Shown: positions 6,809 through 13,987 of the stretch, in pieces | Layout: each line of letters starts with the position of its first letter | Position numbering within the stretch: the stretch's first letter is position 1 | Assembly: GCA_034104265.1 (NCBI GenBank) | Contig: JAXEEE010000166.1 | Span: 1 to 15,862 of the forward strand | DNA length: 15,862 nucleotides | Direction: 5' to 3' | DNA from: UBA11524 sp034104265 | Lineage (GTDB): Bacteria > Bacillota > Clostridia > Christensenellales > Aristaeellaceae | The notes under the pieces: model-generated | What the model was told of the DNA's origin: nothing | Database searches by the model: none | The model's input: only the letters and a program-made list of their open reading frames with translations | Position numbers and translations under genes: made by a program

Positions 6809-6844
6809 ACCCGTTTTCGCTGGCGCGCTCCATGGGGGTGGTCG

Positions 6845-8197
6845 TTATTTCCCCACGCAGAAGTCGCTGAAGACCCGGTCCAGCAGGCGCTCCTCCACCT
6901 GGTCGCCGGTGATTTCCGCCAGGGCCAGCTGGGCTGATTGCAGATCCACCGTGGCCAGGTCGACGGTGGCCTGCCGCAGGGTGGCTTCTGCCTCACGCAG
7001 GTGCGCTGCGGCCCGGCGGGCGGCCTCCAGGTGCCGGGGCTGGGTGAGAATCAACCCGTCGCTGACCGTGGCCATCCGCCGGAGGAAGTCCTTCACCGGG
7101 GCCAGGGTGGCCGCGTCCCGGGCAGAGACGGTCATCACTGCCGCGCCGGGCAGGAGCGCGGACGCATCCGCCTCCGTCAGCACGGGGGGCAGGTCGGATT
7201 TGTTCAGCAGGATGGCGGTGCGGTCGGGTGTCAGATGCGGCAGGGCATCCCGATCCGCCGCTGTCAGGGGCTGGCTGGCGTCCAGTACCAGCAGCGCGGC
7301 GTCCGCGTCGCCCACGGCCTTTCTGGCACGGGCAACGCCCAGCTGCTCCACCAGGTCGCCGGTCTCCCGCAGCCCGGCGGTGTCCGTCAGGTGGATGACC
7401 GCCCCCTCCAGGAGCAGATCGCCCTGCACCGCATCCCGGGTGGTGCCGGGAATGTCGGTGACGATGGCCCGTTCCTCCCCCAGCAGCGCGTTGAGCAGGC
7501 TGCTCTTGCCTGCGTTGGGTCTGCCGCAGATCACCGCGTTCAGCCCGGAGCGGACAAGTCGTGCGGCCCGCTCGTCGCAGGCGCGCTCCAGGCTGTCGGC
7601 CAGGCGGAGGATCCGGGGGCCGAGATCTCCGGCGGCTTCCTCCTCGCCGATTTCCTCCGGGTAGTCGATGCAGGCGGCGGCGCCGGCCTGAATGGCGTAC
7701 AGCTCGTCCGCTGCCTGGCGGATGAACGCCGACGGCCCGCCCTCCAGCTGAGCCATTGCCGCCCGGTGGGCCTGATCCCCCTGGGCGGCGATGAGCCCCA
7801 TGACGGCCTCGGCCTGGCTTAAATCAATGCGCCCGTTGAGGAAGGCACGGCGGGTGAATTCCCCCGGCTGGGCCAGCCGCGCTCCGCAGCGCAGGCACAG
7901 CGACAGAGCCCGCTGGGCGGTATAGCCGCCGCCGTGGAGATGAAGCTCGCACACGTCCTCCCGGGTGTAGCTGCGGGGGGCGCGCATGATCACCGCCATG
8001 CACTCGTCCACCGTTTCAATCCCGTCCAGTACATGGCCGTAGGTGAGCATGTGGCTCTCCAGGCGGGTCAGGGACTTCTTTGCCGGGCGGAACAGCGCCA
8101 TCAGCACCCGCTCCGCTTCCGGGCCGCTCATGCGCACAATGCTCACGCCGCCCTGCCCCGGCGCGGTGGCAATGGCGGCGATGGTATCCTGATTCAC
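6845..8197 (-). CDS. mnmE: tRNA uridine-5-carboxymethylaminomethyl(34) synthesis GTPase MnmE
   Basis: This 450-residue GTPase works with MnmG to modify U34 of several tRNAs, using 5-formyltetrahydrofolate and GTP-driven dimerisation. The N-terminal folate-binding domain (1-120) begins DTIAAIATAPG. The central helical domain follows. The inserted G domain shows GRPNAGKS (225-232), DIPGTTRD (248-255, the potassium-sensitive switch), DTAG (272-275), NKSD (332-335) and SAR (358-360). The protein ends FCVGK, with the conserved C447. Length is normal for the family. The start is GTG and overlaps the stop of the metallophosphoesterase gene (8194-8197), so the two are coupled. In many Bacillota mnmE sits beside mnmG and jag near the origin; here those genes are absent and the partner is a phosphoesterase, so the locus is relocated. 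No strong terminator follows until 6471-6510. Confidence 0.97.
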   Translation of the reverse strand: MNQDTIAAIATAPGQGGVSIVRMSGPEAERVLMALFRPAKKSLTRLESHMLTYGHVLDGIETVDECMAVIMRAPRSYTREDVCELHLHGGGYTAQRALSLCLRCGARLAQPGEFTRRAFLNGRIDLSQAEAVMGLIAAQGDQAHRAAMAQLEGGPSAFIRQAADELYAIQAGAAACIDYPEEIGEEEAAGDLGPRILRLADSLERACDERAARLVRSGLNAVICGRPNAGKSSLLNALLGEERAIVTDIPGTTRDAVQGDLLLEGAVIHLTDTAGLRETGDLVEQLGVARARKAVGDADAALLVLDASQPLTAADRDALPHLTPDRTAILLNKSDLPPVLTEADASALLPGAAVMTVSARDAATLAPVKDFLRRMATVSDGLILTQPRHLEAARRAAAHLREAEATLRQATVDLATVDLQSAQLALAEITGDQVEERLLDRVFSDFCVGK

Positions 8198-9045
8198 AGC
8201 AGCTTTTCCTCCATCATGCTCCAGTATTCGGGGGTGGACAGCGGCTCACGCCAGGGCAGGGTCGCATCCGCCATCAGCCAGGCCTCCCGGTCGGCAGGGG
8301 TCAGGCCGTGGGGCTGGGCCACATCCCGGATGTGCGCGAGGGCCTTGAGCACCAGGCTGTATTCGCCGGTGATCATGTTCTGCACAAGCAGGCGGGTCAT
8401 TTCCGGCGCAGCCTGGGCCGCGCCGCTGGTGATGTACGCCCGGGCCACCTCGTCCACGTTGTAGGCTGCCCGGTGAAAGGTCACATCCGCCCGGCCATCA
8501 TGGATGGTCAGCACAGCGAAGGCCGCCACGCCGCCGACGCCGTCCTCCGGCACGCCCACGGAGCCCGGGTTCACCGCCCGCCGCCCCTGATGGGTCACGT
8601 CCCAGCGGATGTGATGATGCCCGCTCAGCAGCAGACTGACGCCCTCCGGCAGCGCGTCCAGGTATCCTGGCAGATCCCTGGGCCATACCAGCCTGTAGGG
8701 ATCACCGGGCATGCCATGGGTCAGCAGCGCCGGGCCCAGGCGCACATCCATGGGAAAGTCAAGGCGGACGCCCTCCAGCTGCCGGGCCGTCCAGTGGAGC
8801 AGCGCCCAGTTGTACCCCGCCAGGGCCGGATCCTCCAGGCGGGTGAAACGCTCCTCGTGGTTGCCCAGCAGCATGGCGGCATGCAGGCCTTCCAGCCGCC
8901 GCAGCACCTCCCGGGACTGGGGGCCGAAGTTCACCTGATCCCCCAGGGAGACGATGCTCTCGCAGTCCGCGGCCTCAGGGGAGGCCAGCACGGCCTCCAG
9001 GGCGGGGAGATTCCCGTGAATATCGGACACGATCAGGCAGCGCAT
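8194..9045 (-). CDS. calcineurin-like metallophosphoesterase
   Basis: This 283-residue soluble phosphoesterase carries the complete dimetal signature: DIHGN (8-12), GDQV (35-38), GNHE (61-64), H110 (LLTHG) and GHHH (142-145). A following NPGSVGVP (159-166) is typical of the YfcE/MJ0936-like branch that hydrolyses phosphodiesters. The C-terminal 90 residues form a helical extension beyond the catalytic fold. The substrate cannot be told from sequence. The ATG at 9045 is supported by GGGAGG on the minus strand (9051-9056), 5 bases upstream. It is the first gene of a two-gene unit with mnmE and has a possible promoter just upstream at 9077-9106. It is the first host gene beyond the prophage late operon, transcribed in the same direction. 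Confidence 0.9.
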   Translation of the reverse strand: MRCLIVSDIHGNLPALEAVLASPEAADCESIVSLGDQVNFGPQSREVLRRLEGLHAAMLLGNHEERFTRLEDPALAGYNWALLHWTARQLEGVRLDFPMDVRLGPALLTHGMPGDPYRLVWPRDLPGYLDALPEGVSLLLSGHHHIRWDVTHQGRRAVNPGSVGVPEDGVGGVAAFAVLTIHDGRADVTFHRAAYNVDEVARAYITSGAAQAAPEMTRLLVQNMITGEYSLVLKALAHIRDVAQPHGLTPADREAWLMADATLPWREPLSTPEYWSMMEEKLL

Positions 9046-9076
9046 AACAACCTCCCGGCAGCATGAATACAGGGGT

Positions 9077-9106
9077 AGTCTACTACAAAGGGACTCCTTC
9101 CGTCAA
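9077..9106 (-). promoter_or_regulatory. possible promoter for phosphoesterase-mnmE operon
   Basis: On the minus strand TTGACG (9106-9101) is followed after 18 bases by TAGACT (9082-9077), a 5/6 and a 4/6 match. The inverted repeat GTAGT-CT-ACTAC (9075-9086) overlaps the -10 and could be an operator. The -35 starts only a few bases after the T tract of the prophage terminator, a sensible layout for an independent host promoter. Confidence 0.45.
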
Positions 9107-9109
9107 CGC

Positions 9110-9146
9110 AAAAAAGCCCCGCCCGGGCAGAAGCCTCAGGCGGGGC
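9110..9146 (-). terminator. intrinsic terminator of the prophage late operon
   Basis: On the minus strand GCCCCGCC (9146-9139) pairs with GGCGGGGC (9123-9116), with a 15-base loop, and is followed directly by six T (9115-9110). It lies 8 bases after the holin stop codon. This is a textbook factor-independent terminator, and it marks the probable boundary between phage lysis genes and host DNA. Confidence 0.92.
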
Positions 9147-9154
9147 AACGTGTG

Positions 9155-9592
9155 TTACAGATCCGGATCCGAATCGTCATGCTGCTGGCGGAGCCTTTCG
9201 AGGGCCTTCATCAGGCTCTGGGGAAAGGGAACCCCCAGACGGCTGCAGTTTTCAATGATGCTCAGGCCCTCATTGGCGGCGTAGAAGCCGATGGCTGCCA
9301 TGCGGCAGATGCCCTGGGTACCCAGGAGCCTGTCCACCAGCACGGCCAGCGCCACAATGACCAGCATCAGCAGCTTTTTCGTCAGCCCGGCGAAGGCCGC
9401 CGAGGAGGCGAAGCTGCCGTCCGCCGTCTTGGCGGAGCGGCCCAGGGCGGCTGTGGCCACGCCGGTGATGTAATCCAGCCCCATGGCGACGAACATCACC
9501 CCCAGCGCCGCGTCCCAGCCGCCTACCAGCCAGCTCAGCCAGGTCAGGGCCGTCGCCCCTGCAAAGCGCAGGGACTTCCAGAAAGTATCCAT
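9155..9592 (-). CDS. phage holin, toxin-secretion/lysis holin family
   Basis: This 145-residue membrane protein has about three hydrophobic segments (roughly 22-50, 73-90, 97-113) and a short charged C-terminal tail rich in Asp. The MGLDYITGV stretch (37-45) followed by a Lys/Ser-rich turn is characteristic of the phage_holin_4 family. Such proteins form membrane lesions that release or activate the endolysin at the end of infection. Start ATG at 9592 follows GGAGG (minus strand, 9603-9599) by 6 bases, and that site overlaps the last codons of the endolysin gene. It is the last gene of the prophage operon before the terminator, the usual lysis-cassette position. Confidence 0.88.
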   Translation of the reverse strand: MDTFWKSLRFAGATALTWLSWLVGGWDAALGVMFVAMGLDYITGVATAALGRSAKTADGSFASSAAFAGLTKKLLMLVIVALAVLVDRLLGTQGICRMAAIGFYAANEGLSIIENCSRLGVPFPQSLMKALERLRQQHDDSDPDL

Positions 9593-9593
9593 G

Positions 9594-10280
9594 CTATTCC
9601 TCCGTTTCCTTGTCCAGTGCGGCCCAGGTCAGGGGTCCCGCGACACCGTCCACCCCCAGCCCCCGCTGCGCCTGAAAGCTGCGCACTGCCTCCCGGGTCA
9701 TGGGGCCGAAGATACCGTCCACCGCCAGCACATAGCCGCAGGCGCGAAGCTTCCGCTGAAGCAGGGCAACCTCATCGCCACGGCTGCCATGGCGCAGGGT
9801 GGCGCGGTGAACCGGGAGCGGCGCAGCGCCGTCCAGCAGGCGCAATGCCCCGACATAGGCCCAGCGGCCCAGCCGGATATCCGTTTTGACACCGCCCGGG
9901 CTGGTGCAGTGGATGATCCGCAGGGGGCTGATTGAGCGCACCACGCCCACGTGGTAGTAATCGTTCCGGTCAGGATCGGCGGCGTAGCGGTCGGGCAGCC
10001 TGTATCCGGCCTGGCCGGGGGCTTTGGCCTTGTACACCAGGTTCCCGACAGCCAGATCCCTCACGCCTGACACAGGCTTCAAGCAGACCATGGCGTTGCG
10101 GGCGGCCCAGTTGCTGCCGTGGATGCCGGGCCACTTCGCCCCGCACCGGTTCAGCGCGCCGATGATCAGCCCGATGCAGTCGCAGGTGCCGTCCGCAGCC
10201 TTGCCGCGCAGGCGGTAGGCGGGACGCTCAGCCGCAATGGCGTCCACTGCCGCCAGGAAGGCGGACAGCGTTGCGCTCAT
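9594..10280 (-). CDS. phage endolysin: NlpC/P60-type peptidase with peptidoglycan-binding domain
   Basis: This 228-residue lysin has two domains. Residues 1-150 resemble an NlpC/P60 cysteine peptidase: C35 in CDCIGL is the probable nucleophile, H110 in DYYHVGVV the base, and H124 in HCTSPGG the third polar residue. Residues 160-222 are a PG_binding_1 repeat (LRHGSRGDEVALLQRKL, VDGIFGP, AVRSFQ, GLGVDGVAGPLTW). It should cleave peptide bonds in the host wall after release through the holin encoded next to it. The start is ATG at 10280, overlapping the previous stop (ATGA, 10277-10280); an upstream in-frame alternative adds 15 basic residues and is less likely. There is no signal peptide, in keeping with holin-dependent export. 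Fold assignment is good, bond specificity inferred. Confidence 0.87.
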   Translation of the reverse strand: MSATLSAFLAAVDAIAAERPAYRLRGKAADGTCDCIGLIIGALNRCGAKWPGIHGSNWAARNAMVCLKPVSGVRDLAVGNLVYKAKAPGQAGYRLPDRYAADPDRNDYYHVGVVRSISPLRIIHCTSPGGVKTDIRLGRWAYVGALRLLDGAAPLPVHRATLRHGSRGDEVALLQRKLRACGYVLAVDGIFGPMTREAVRSFQAQRGLGVDGVAGPLTWAALDKETEE

Positions 10281-10462
10281 TCGCCCACCTCCTCCACGCC
10301 GTATTTGTGAAGGATCGCCGCGCATGCCTCGTCCTTCAGCAGGTTTTTCACCTGGCCCGGAGGCAGCGCGGCAAGCAGCGTCATCAGGTCGTCGGCCTTC
10401 TCCCTGTCCGCGGCCCGCTCCCGGTTGTACGCCGAAACCTTTGCTTTCAACGGGTTAGGCAT
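10277..10462 (-). CDS. small phage protein of unknown function (61 aa)
   Basis: The predicted product has 61 residues, is highly charged, and is mainly helical in appearance, with an N-terminal basic stretch and a C-terminal acidic end (KYGVEEVGE). I do not recognise its family. Translation from ATG at 10462 is supported by GGAGGGG (minus strand, 10479-10473) 10 bases upstream. It overlaps the preceding gene by 8 bases and the endolysin by 4, so it is embedded in the coupled late operon. Position between a fibre-associated gene and the lysin suggests a tail-tip accessory or lysis-timing protein, but that is only positional inference. Confidence 0.7.
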   Translation of the reverse strand: MPNPLKAKVSAYNRERAADREKADDLMTLLAALPPGQVKNLLKDEACAAILHKYGVEEVGE

Positions 10463-10853
10463 TCGTGTTCGCCCCCTCCGTTGCGCCGGACAGCAGCAGC
10501 TCAAGCGCTTCCTTCAGCTGCCGGTTCTCCTCCTCCAGGGCCGCAAGCCGCTCTTCCGTGGTCGGCTTGTTCCGCTCCGCTTCCATGCGGTCAAGCTCCT
10601 CCTGCGTGTACGGGGTGTAGACCTGGATGGCGATCTCCTCGTCCCAGGCGTCCCGCGCTTCCACGCCAGGAACGTCCACCACCCTGCGGATGTCCTTGCC
10701 GCCGTTGGGGTATTCCGCCACCGTCTCGTAGTGCCACTGTTCGGTCACGCCCTGCACCGCCGCGTGATGCTCCGTGCGCTTGCCCGGCACAAGGTAGCCC
10801 AGCGACAGGTCGGGGTTCTCGATCCGCTCCATGTTCCCGTTGTAAATCTCCAT
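10455..10853 (-). CDS. phage tail-fibre-associated protein with C-terminal coiled coil
   Basis: The 132-residue product has a beta-rich N-terminal half and a helical C-terminal half. Residues 82-125 (TQEELDRMEAERNK to LEEENRQLKEALELL) form a clear coiled coil, and the sequence YTPYTQEEL just before it recurs, from memory, in small proteins encoded beside clostridial phage fibre genes. A tail-fibre assembly or accessory role is likely but unproven. ATG at 10853 is 3 bases after the fibre stop codon, and GAGGGTGG upstream lies inside the end of the fibre gene, indicating coupled translation. It overlaps the next gene by 8 bases. No enzyme motif is seen. Confidence 0.75.
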   Translation of the reverse strand: MEIYNGNMERIENPDLSLGYLVPGKRTEHHAAVQGVTEQWHYETVAEYPNGGKDIRRVVDVPGVEARDAWDEEIAIQVYTPYTQEELDRMEAERNKPTTEERLAALEEENRQLKEALELLLSGATEGANTNA

Positions 10854-10856
10854 CGT

Positions 10857-12092
10857 TTACGCCACCCTCTTCCACATGTACACCGCCAGGTACGGAGGCA
10901 TGTTGTTGTGGGGCTGACCGCCTCCAACGTTGAAAACAACATTGCTCACAGATGGAGCACCTGTCTTGTTTTCACCCGTATTGTATCCAGCCTCTGTTGC
11001 TCCCGGGCTGAATACCCCAGTAACTGCTGAAACAGCTGCTCCACCAGTTCCGGCTCCGTGCATGTTGATTGTACCGTTTATGTTTGGCAGCTCATCCACC
11101 GTCAGCGTGTGTTCAGCCTCGCCGCCCGTGCTCCCAGCGCCGTAGGTGCTGCCGGCTGCCAGCAGGAACCTGTCCTCGATCCGCTCCCACGTGCCGCCGA
11201 ACAGGCTGGCCGGGCTCGTTTCAGACGCGGACAGGTAGATGCTGCCCACCGGGTACGCCCCCAGCATGTCGACGTTCACGTCCCCGGTCTTCCCGTCCAC
11301 GCTTGTCACCGGCGGCGTGTAGGTGTCCGGCAGCGCGCCCACGTCCGCCGCCGTCAGGGTCACGTTCCCGCCCACGGATGCCACGCCGTTCACCGAGGAC
11401 ACCGAGCCGCTGCCGTCCTTGCCAGGCTCGCCCTTGGGCCCCTGGGGGCCCTGAATCCCCTGCGGCACACCGATGTGCAGCACCTTCGCGCCGTCCACCG
11501 TTGTCCAGGATGCCGTGGCCGCGCTGCCGGGGGCCAGCGTATCCGCGTCCGCGCCCAGGCTCTCGATGGAGAGCGCCGCCGCGTCCGCCCGGGCCGCCGC
11601 CGTCTGCGCGGAGGATGCCGCGCCCGTGGCGGAAGCTGCCGCGCTGTTCGCACTGGCCGCCGCAGCCTCTGCCGCAGCCACCTGGGCCAGCACCTCATCC
11701 AGGGAGGGAATCACGCCATCCTCGTCCAGGATCGCGTCCGTATCGGAGGCCGCCACCGCGCCGTCACCCCAGAACACCGCGCTGACAGCCCCGTCCAGGG
11801 CCAGCTTGACCACCAGCTGGAACCGACCCGGCACCCGATAGCAGCCATCCGGCAGCGTCACCAGGGCCACGGAGCCCTCCACGCTGCCCGTGATGGGCAC
11901 GGTCACGCCGTCCGCCCGGACGAAGTACGCCGCGACGCTGGCCCCTGCGATGGCCGCGTCCCCGCCGCCGCGCTTCACCGTCAGGCGGAAGGTGTGTGCC
12001 TGGCTGTCCCCGGTCAGCAGCGCGGGCCGGATCAGCGTCCGCTCCACGCCCCGCTCCAGGTCGCAGGCGAAGGAAAGGATTGCGTCAAGCAT
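10857..12092 (-). CDS. phage baseplate upper protein / tail fibre, BppU-like N-terminus and gp10-like C-terminus
   Basis: This 411-residue structural protein is modular. Residues 1-135 form a beta-rich attachment domain resembling BppU N-termini (TFRLTVKRGG, VAAYFVRADG, DGCYRVPGRFQL). Residues 137-178 are an Ala-rich coiled coil. Residues 208-227 contain a short collagen-like stretch (GIQGPQGPKGEPGKDG). Two repeats of the SSVNGVASVGGNVTLTAADVGAL type then follow. Residues 278-411 match the C-terminal domain of T4-gp10-like baseplate proteins (YPVGSIYLS, FGGTWERI, and the end PPYLAVYMWKRVA). Residues about 335-395 are encoded by DNA of clearly lower G+C than the rest, suggesting a swapped receptor-binding tip. 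The ATG at 12092 is chosen because GAGGAGGG (minus strand, 12108-12101) is 8 bases upstream; an ATG at 12110 would bury that site. Confidence 0.85.
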   Translation of the reverse strand: MLDAILSFACDLERGVERTLIRPALLTGDSQAHTFRLTVKRGGGDAAIAGASVAAYFVRADGVTVPITGSVEGSVALVTLPDGCYRVPGRFQLVVKLALDGAVSAVFWGDGAVAASDTDAILDEDGVIPSLDEVLAQVAAAEAAAASANSAAASATGAASSAQTAAARADAAALSIESLGADADTLAPGSAATASWTTVDGAKVLHIGVPQGIQGPQGPKGEPGKDGSGSVSSVNGVASVGGNVTLTAADVGALPDTYTPPVTSVDGKTGDVNVDMLGAYPVGSIYLSASETSPASLFGGTWERIEDRFLLAAGSTYGAGSTGGEAEHTLTVDELPNINGTINMHGAGTGGAAVSAVTGVFSPGATEAGYNTGENKTGAPSVSNVVFNVGGGQPHNNMPPYLAVYMWKRVA

Positions 12093-12225
12093 CGGCCTTG
12101 CCCTCCTCATTCATCAGTTTCTCCAGCTCCTGCATGCAGCCCAGGAGCCTGGACAGGTTGTCCTTGCCGTGGACTTCAATCTTGCCAAGGGTGACGATCA
12201 CCGCGGCGATTCTGTCCTTGTTCAT
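12085..12225 (-). CDS. small phage protein of 46 residues
   Basis: A short frame, ATG at 12225 to TGA at 12085, encodes 46 residues beginning MNKDRIAAVIVTLGKIEV and ending EEGKADA. AAGGAGGG (minus strand, 12240-12233) stands 7 bases before the start, and the frame ends with an 8-base overlap onto the fibre start, as for other genes in this operon. The sequence (hydrophobic helix, then a VHGKDNL turn and a LLGCMQELEKL helix) resembles tiny proteins that, from memory, recur beside tail genes of clostridial phages. Function unknown. The gene is easily missed because of its length, but the ribosome site and tiling make it credible. Confidence 0.78.
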   Translation of the reverse strand: MNKDRIAAVIVTLGKIEVHGKDNLSRLLGCMQELEKLMNEEGKADA

Positions 12226-12238
12226 GGTGGTTCCCTCC

Positions 12239-13987
12239 TTATGTGCCAAGGTAGCTGATGGTGGCCTTGGGCGCGTCGTTGATGGTCACGGCCTTCACCA
12301 CCTGCGTGTACTGGTTGTTACCGCTGTGATCCTTGTACTGGATGGTGACATAGGTGGGCGTCAGCGTCTGCTGGCCGACCACCACGGTTCGGCTCTTGCC
12401 GGAATAGCCTGTGCCGCCAATGCTCAGGCTGTCGCAGTCCAGGTCGCCGATGTACGCCCCGTCAATGGTCGCGCTGGGTGCCTGTATGCCGCCGGATGCG
12501 TAGACCATGGACGCGCTGAGTTCGTTCACATCGATGCTGGTGCCGTTCAGATACCCGGCAATCACCGTGCCGGACAGCTCGATCCTGCTGGCGGAAATCT
12601 TGATGCCCTCTGTGGACATGTTGATGGCCGACACCACGCCGTTTTTGCTGACCTTCAGGGCAATCTCCGCATTCGCGCCGTCAATGGCCACCTCCGCCGC
12701 CGATACCCGCGTGCCAAGATCGTCCACCGTGGTCTGGTTCGCCTTCAGGTCGATCCGGGCGTTGGCCCCGTCAATGGCCACCTCCGCCGCGCTCATGCGC
12801 CGGGTCAGTTCGCCGACCTCCTCGCTGGAGGCCTTCAGGGCGATCTGCTCCGCGTTGATCTCCACCTCCTGGGCGATCAGTTCAATCCGCGTAGACATCA
12901 GCGTGATCTTGTCCTCGGCGGCAATGAGAATCTCTTTTTGCCTGTCCAGGGCGGAGGACAGCGATGTCACGCGCTTCCTGGTGATGGTGGTGTCGATGAT
13001 CAGCCCCGTCATGACGGAAACCGCCGTGGTGGATTCGCTGGCCAGCTTCACCGTCACCTGATCCGGCTGACCGTACACGTCCGGCCAGCTGAGACCAATC
13101 ACCCGCTGGCGGATGGTCCGTCCGTAGTCCGGCAGGCACACCCGGCACACCTTCCCCAGCGTGAAGCGGTCGAAGGGCTCCCCGGTGGCCTCGTACCAGT
13201 CCACCGCGTCCATGGTCACGCTGATGGCGGGGCTTTTGTGGGCCTCCAGAAAGGCCCGGCCCTGCTTCGTCAGCTCCGCCTCGCCGATGTCTGGATCCGC
13301 GTCCATGTACCGGGTGATGACGCCGTATGTGCCGATGGTGTCCGCATCCAGGGGCGAGGCCAGCCCGCTGACATACAGCCGCGTGCATAGCTCGCTCCTG
13401 TCCTCTTCCACCCGCAGGCTGGACAGGTTCCGGCTCAGTCGGCACTCGCAGCCGTCCGCGTCGGGCAGAGCCTCAATGTTCAGCACCCACGGGAACACGC
13501 TCTGGTCGAAGGTCAGCCGGTAGCCCGGCAGCTCGTCCATCAGGCTGCACAGGCTCTCCAGCATGTTCGCGTTGTCATTCTTCCAGGTCAGCGTCAGGGA
13601 GTTGGGCACATCCACCCGGCCCAGCACCCACATGGTTTTCGGCTGACAGGCCAGGATGTCGGACACCAGCTGCCGCGCCGTGCCGGACTGCTCGCCCTCG
13701 CCGGGCATGATGCCGTCCCCCAGGGTGGTCAGGCCATGCTCCAGGGCCAGGGTCACCCGCCCGCCGTAGTCCTGCTCCGCCTGCTGCACCCGGAAAACGC
13801 CCGCGCTTCCATGGCTGGTGTACAGTTCAACCAGCTGCCCTGTCTCCGCCGCACACTCGCCCTCCGGCAGCACCATCTGCGCCGTGGACAGGGGGGCCAG
13901 GTTCTCATCCAGGGACAGCGAGGCCGGGTTCAGCCGGGCCAGCTCCTGCATGCTGCCGTCCAGCAGCCGGGGAAGTCTCACAGCCAT
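12239..13987 (-). CDS. phage minor structural protein / tail-associated endopeptidase family (Tal-like)
   Basis: This 582-residue tail-tip protein has an N-terminal part (1-335) with the beta-sandwich hub layout of siphovirus Tal/gp18-like proteins, for example TFDQSVFPWVLNIE and the conserved region SELCTRLYVSGL...GVITRYMDADP. Residues 335-395 are coiled coil (SALDRQKEILIAAEDKI). The 12-residue repeat SAAEVAIDGANA occurs at 399-410 and 429-440. The 455-582 portion is beta-helical and likely forms a trimeric spike. The usual Tal role is cell-wall contact and hub closure at the tail tip; a free catalytic site is not visible, so peptidase activity is unsupported. The ATG at 13987 overlaps the distal tail protein stop by 10 bases. 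It sits between Dit and the fibre gene, the standard order. Confidence 0.86.
   Translation of the reverse strand: MAVRLPRLLDGSMQELARLNPASLSLDENLAPLSTAQMVLPEGECAAETGQLVELYTSHGSAGVFRVQQAEQDYGGRVTLALEHGLTTLGDGIMPGEGEQSGTARQLVSDILACQPKTMWVLGRVDVPNSLTLTWKNDNANMLESLCSLMDELPGYRLTFDQSVFPWVLNIEALPDADGCECRLSRNLSSLRVEEDRSELCTRLYVSGLASPLDADTIGTYGVITRYMDADPDIGEAELTKQGRAFLEAHKSPAISVTMDAVDWYEATGEPFDRFTLGKVCRVCLPDYGRTIRQRVIGLSWPDVYGQPDQVTVKLASESTTAVSVMTGLIIDTTITRKRVTSLSSALDRQKEILIAAEDKITLMSTRIELIAQEVEINAEQIALKASSEEVGELTRRMSAAEVAIDGANARIDLKANQTTVDDLGTRVSAAEVAIDGANAEIALKVSKNGVVSAINMSTEGIKISASRIELSGTVIAGYLNGTSIDVNELSASMVYASGGIQAPSATIDGAYIGDLDCDSLSIGGTGYSGKSRTVVVGQQTLTPTYVTIQYKDHSGNNQYTQVVKAVTINDAPKATISYLGT
12678..12790 (-). 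repeat. 90-base-period internal duplication in the tail protein gene
   Basis: The 23-base sequence at 12678-12700 recurs exactly at 12768-12790, a 90-base period that encodes the repeated 12-residue SAAEVAIDGANA with 30-residue spacing. It is an in-frame duplication in a coiled-coil/beta linker region and could expand or contract by recombination. Confidence 0.75.

Larger units (their letters stand above)
6511..6844. other. non-coding convergent intergenic region, hairpin-rich
   Basis: This stretch of 334 bases separates the converging pyrophosphatase-like gene and mnmE. Beyond the hairpins listed separately I find no tRNA, no riboswitch and no frame with a credible ribosome binding site; open frames here are uninterrupted only because G+C is high. 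Bases about 6690-6735 are T-rich and locally lower in G+C than the flanks. Confidence 0.6.

Noticed and set aside
6845..6865. SGI1-type attachment site at the 3' end of mnmE
   Set aside because: The end of mnmE is a known island insertion target in enterobacteria, but the similarity here is explained by the conserved FCxGK codons. The prophage lies on the other side of the phosphoesterase, and no integrase is present.
6494..6937. Open frames across the intergenic hairpin region on the plus strand
   Set aside because: No ribosome binding site, low-complexity translation, and they run into mnmE on the opposite strand.
10857..11100. Possible diversity-generating retroelement variable region at the fibre C-terminus
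   Set aside because: The low-G+C tip and AAC codons drew attention, but the C-terminus is a gp10-like fold rather than a C-type lectin, and no template repeat or reverse transcriptase is in the window.
11058..12194. Long plus-strand frame opposite the tail fibre gene
   Set aside because: Arg/His/Gly-rich shadow of the Ala/Gly-rich fibre gene; no start signal or domain.
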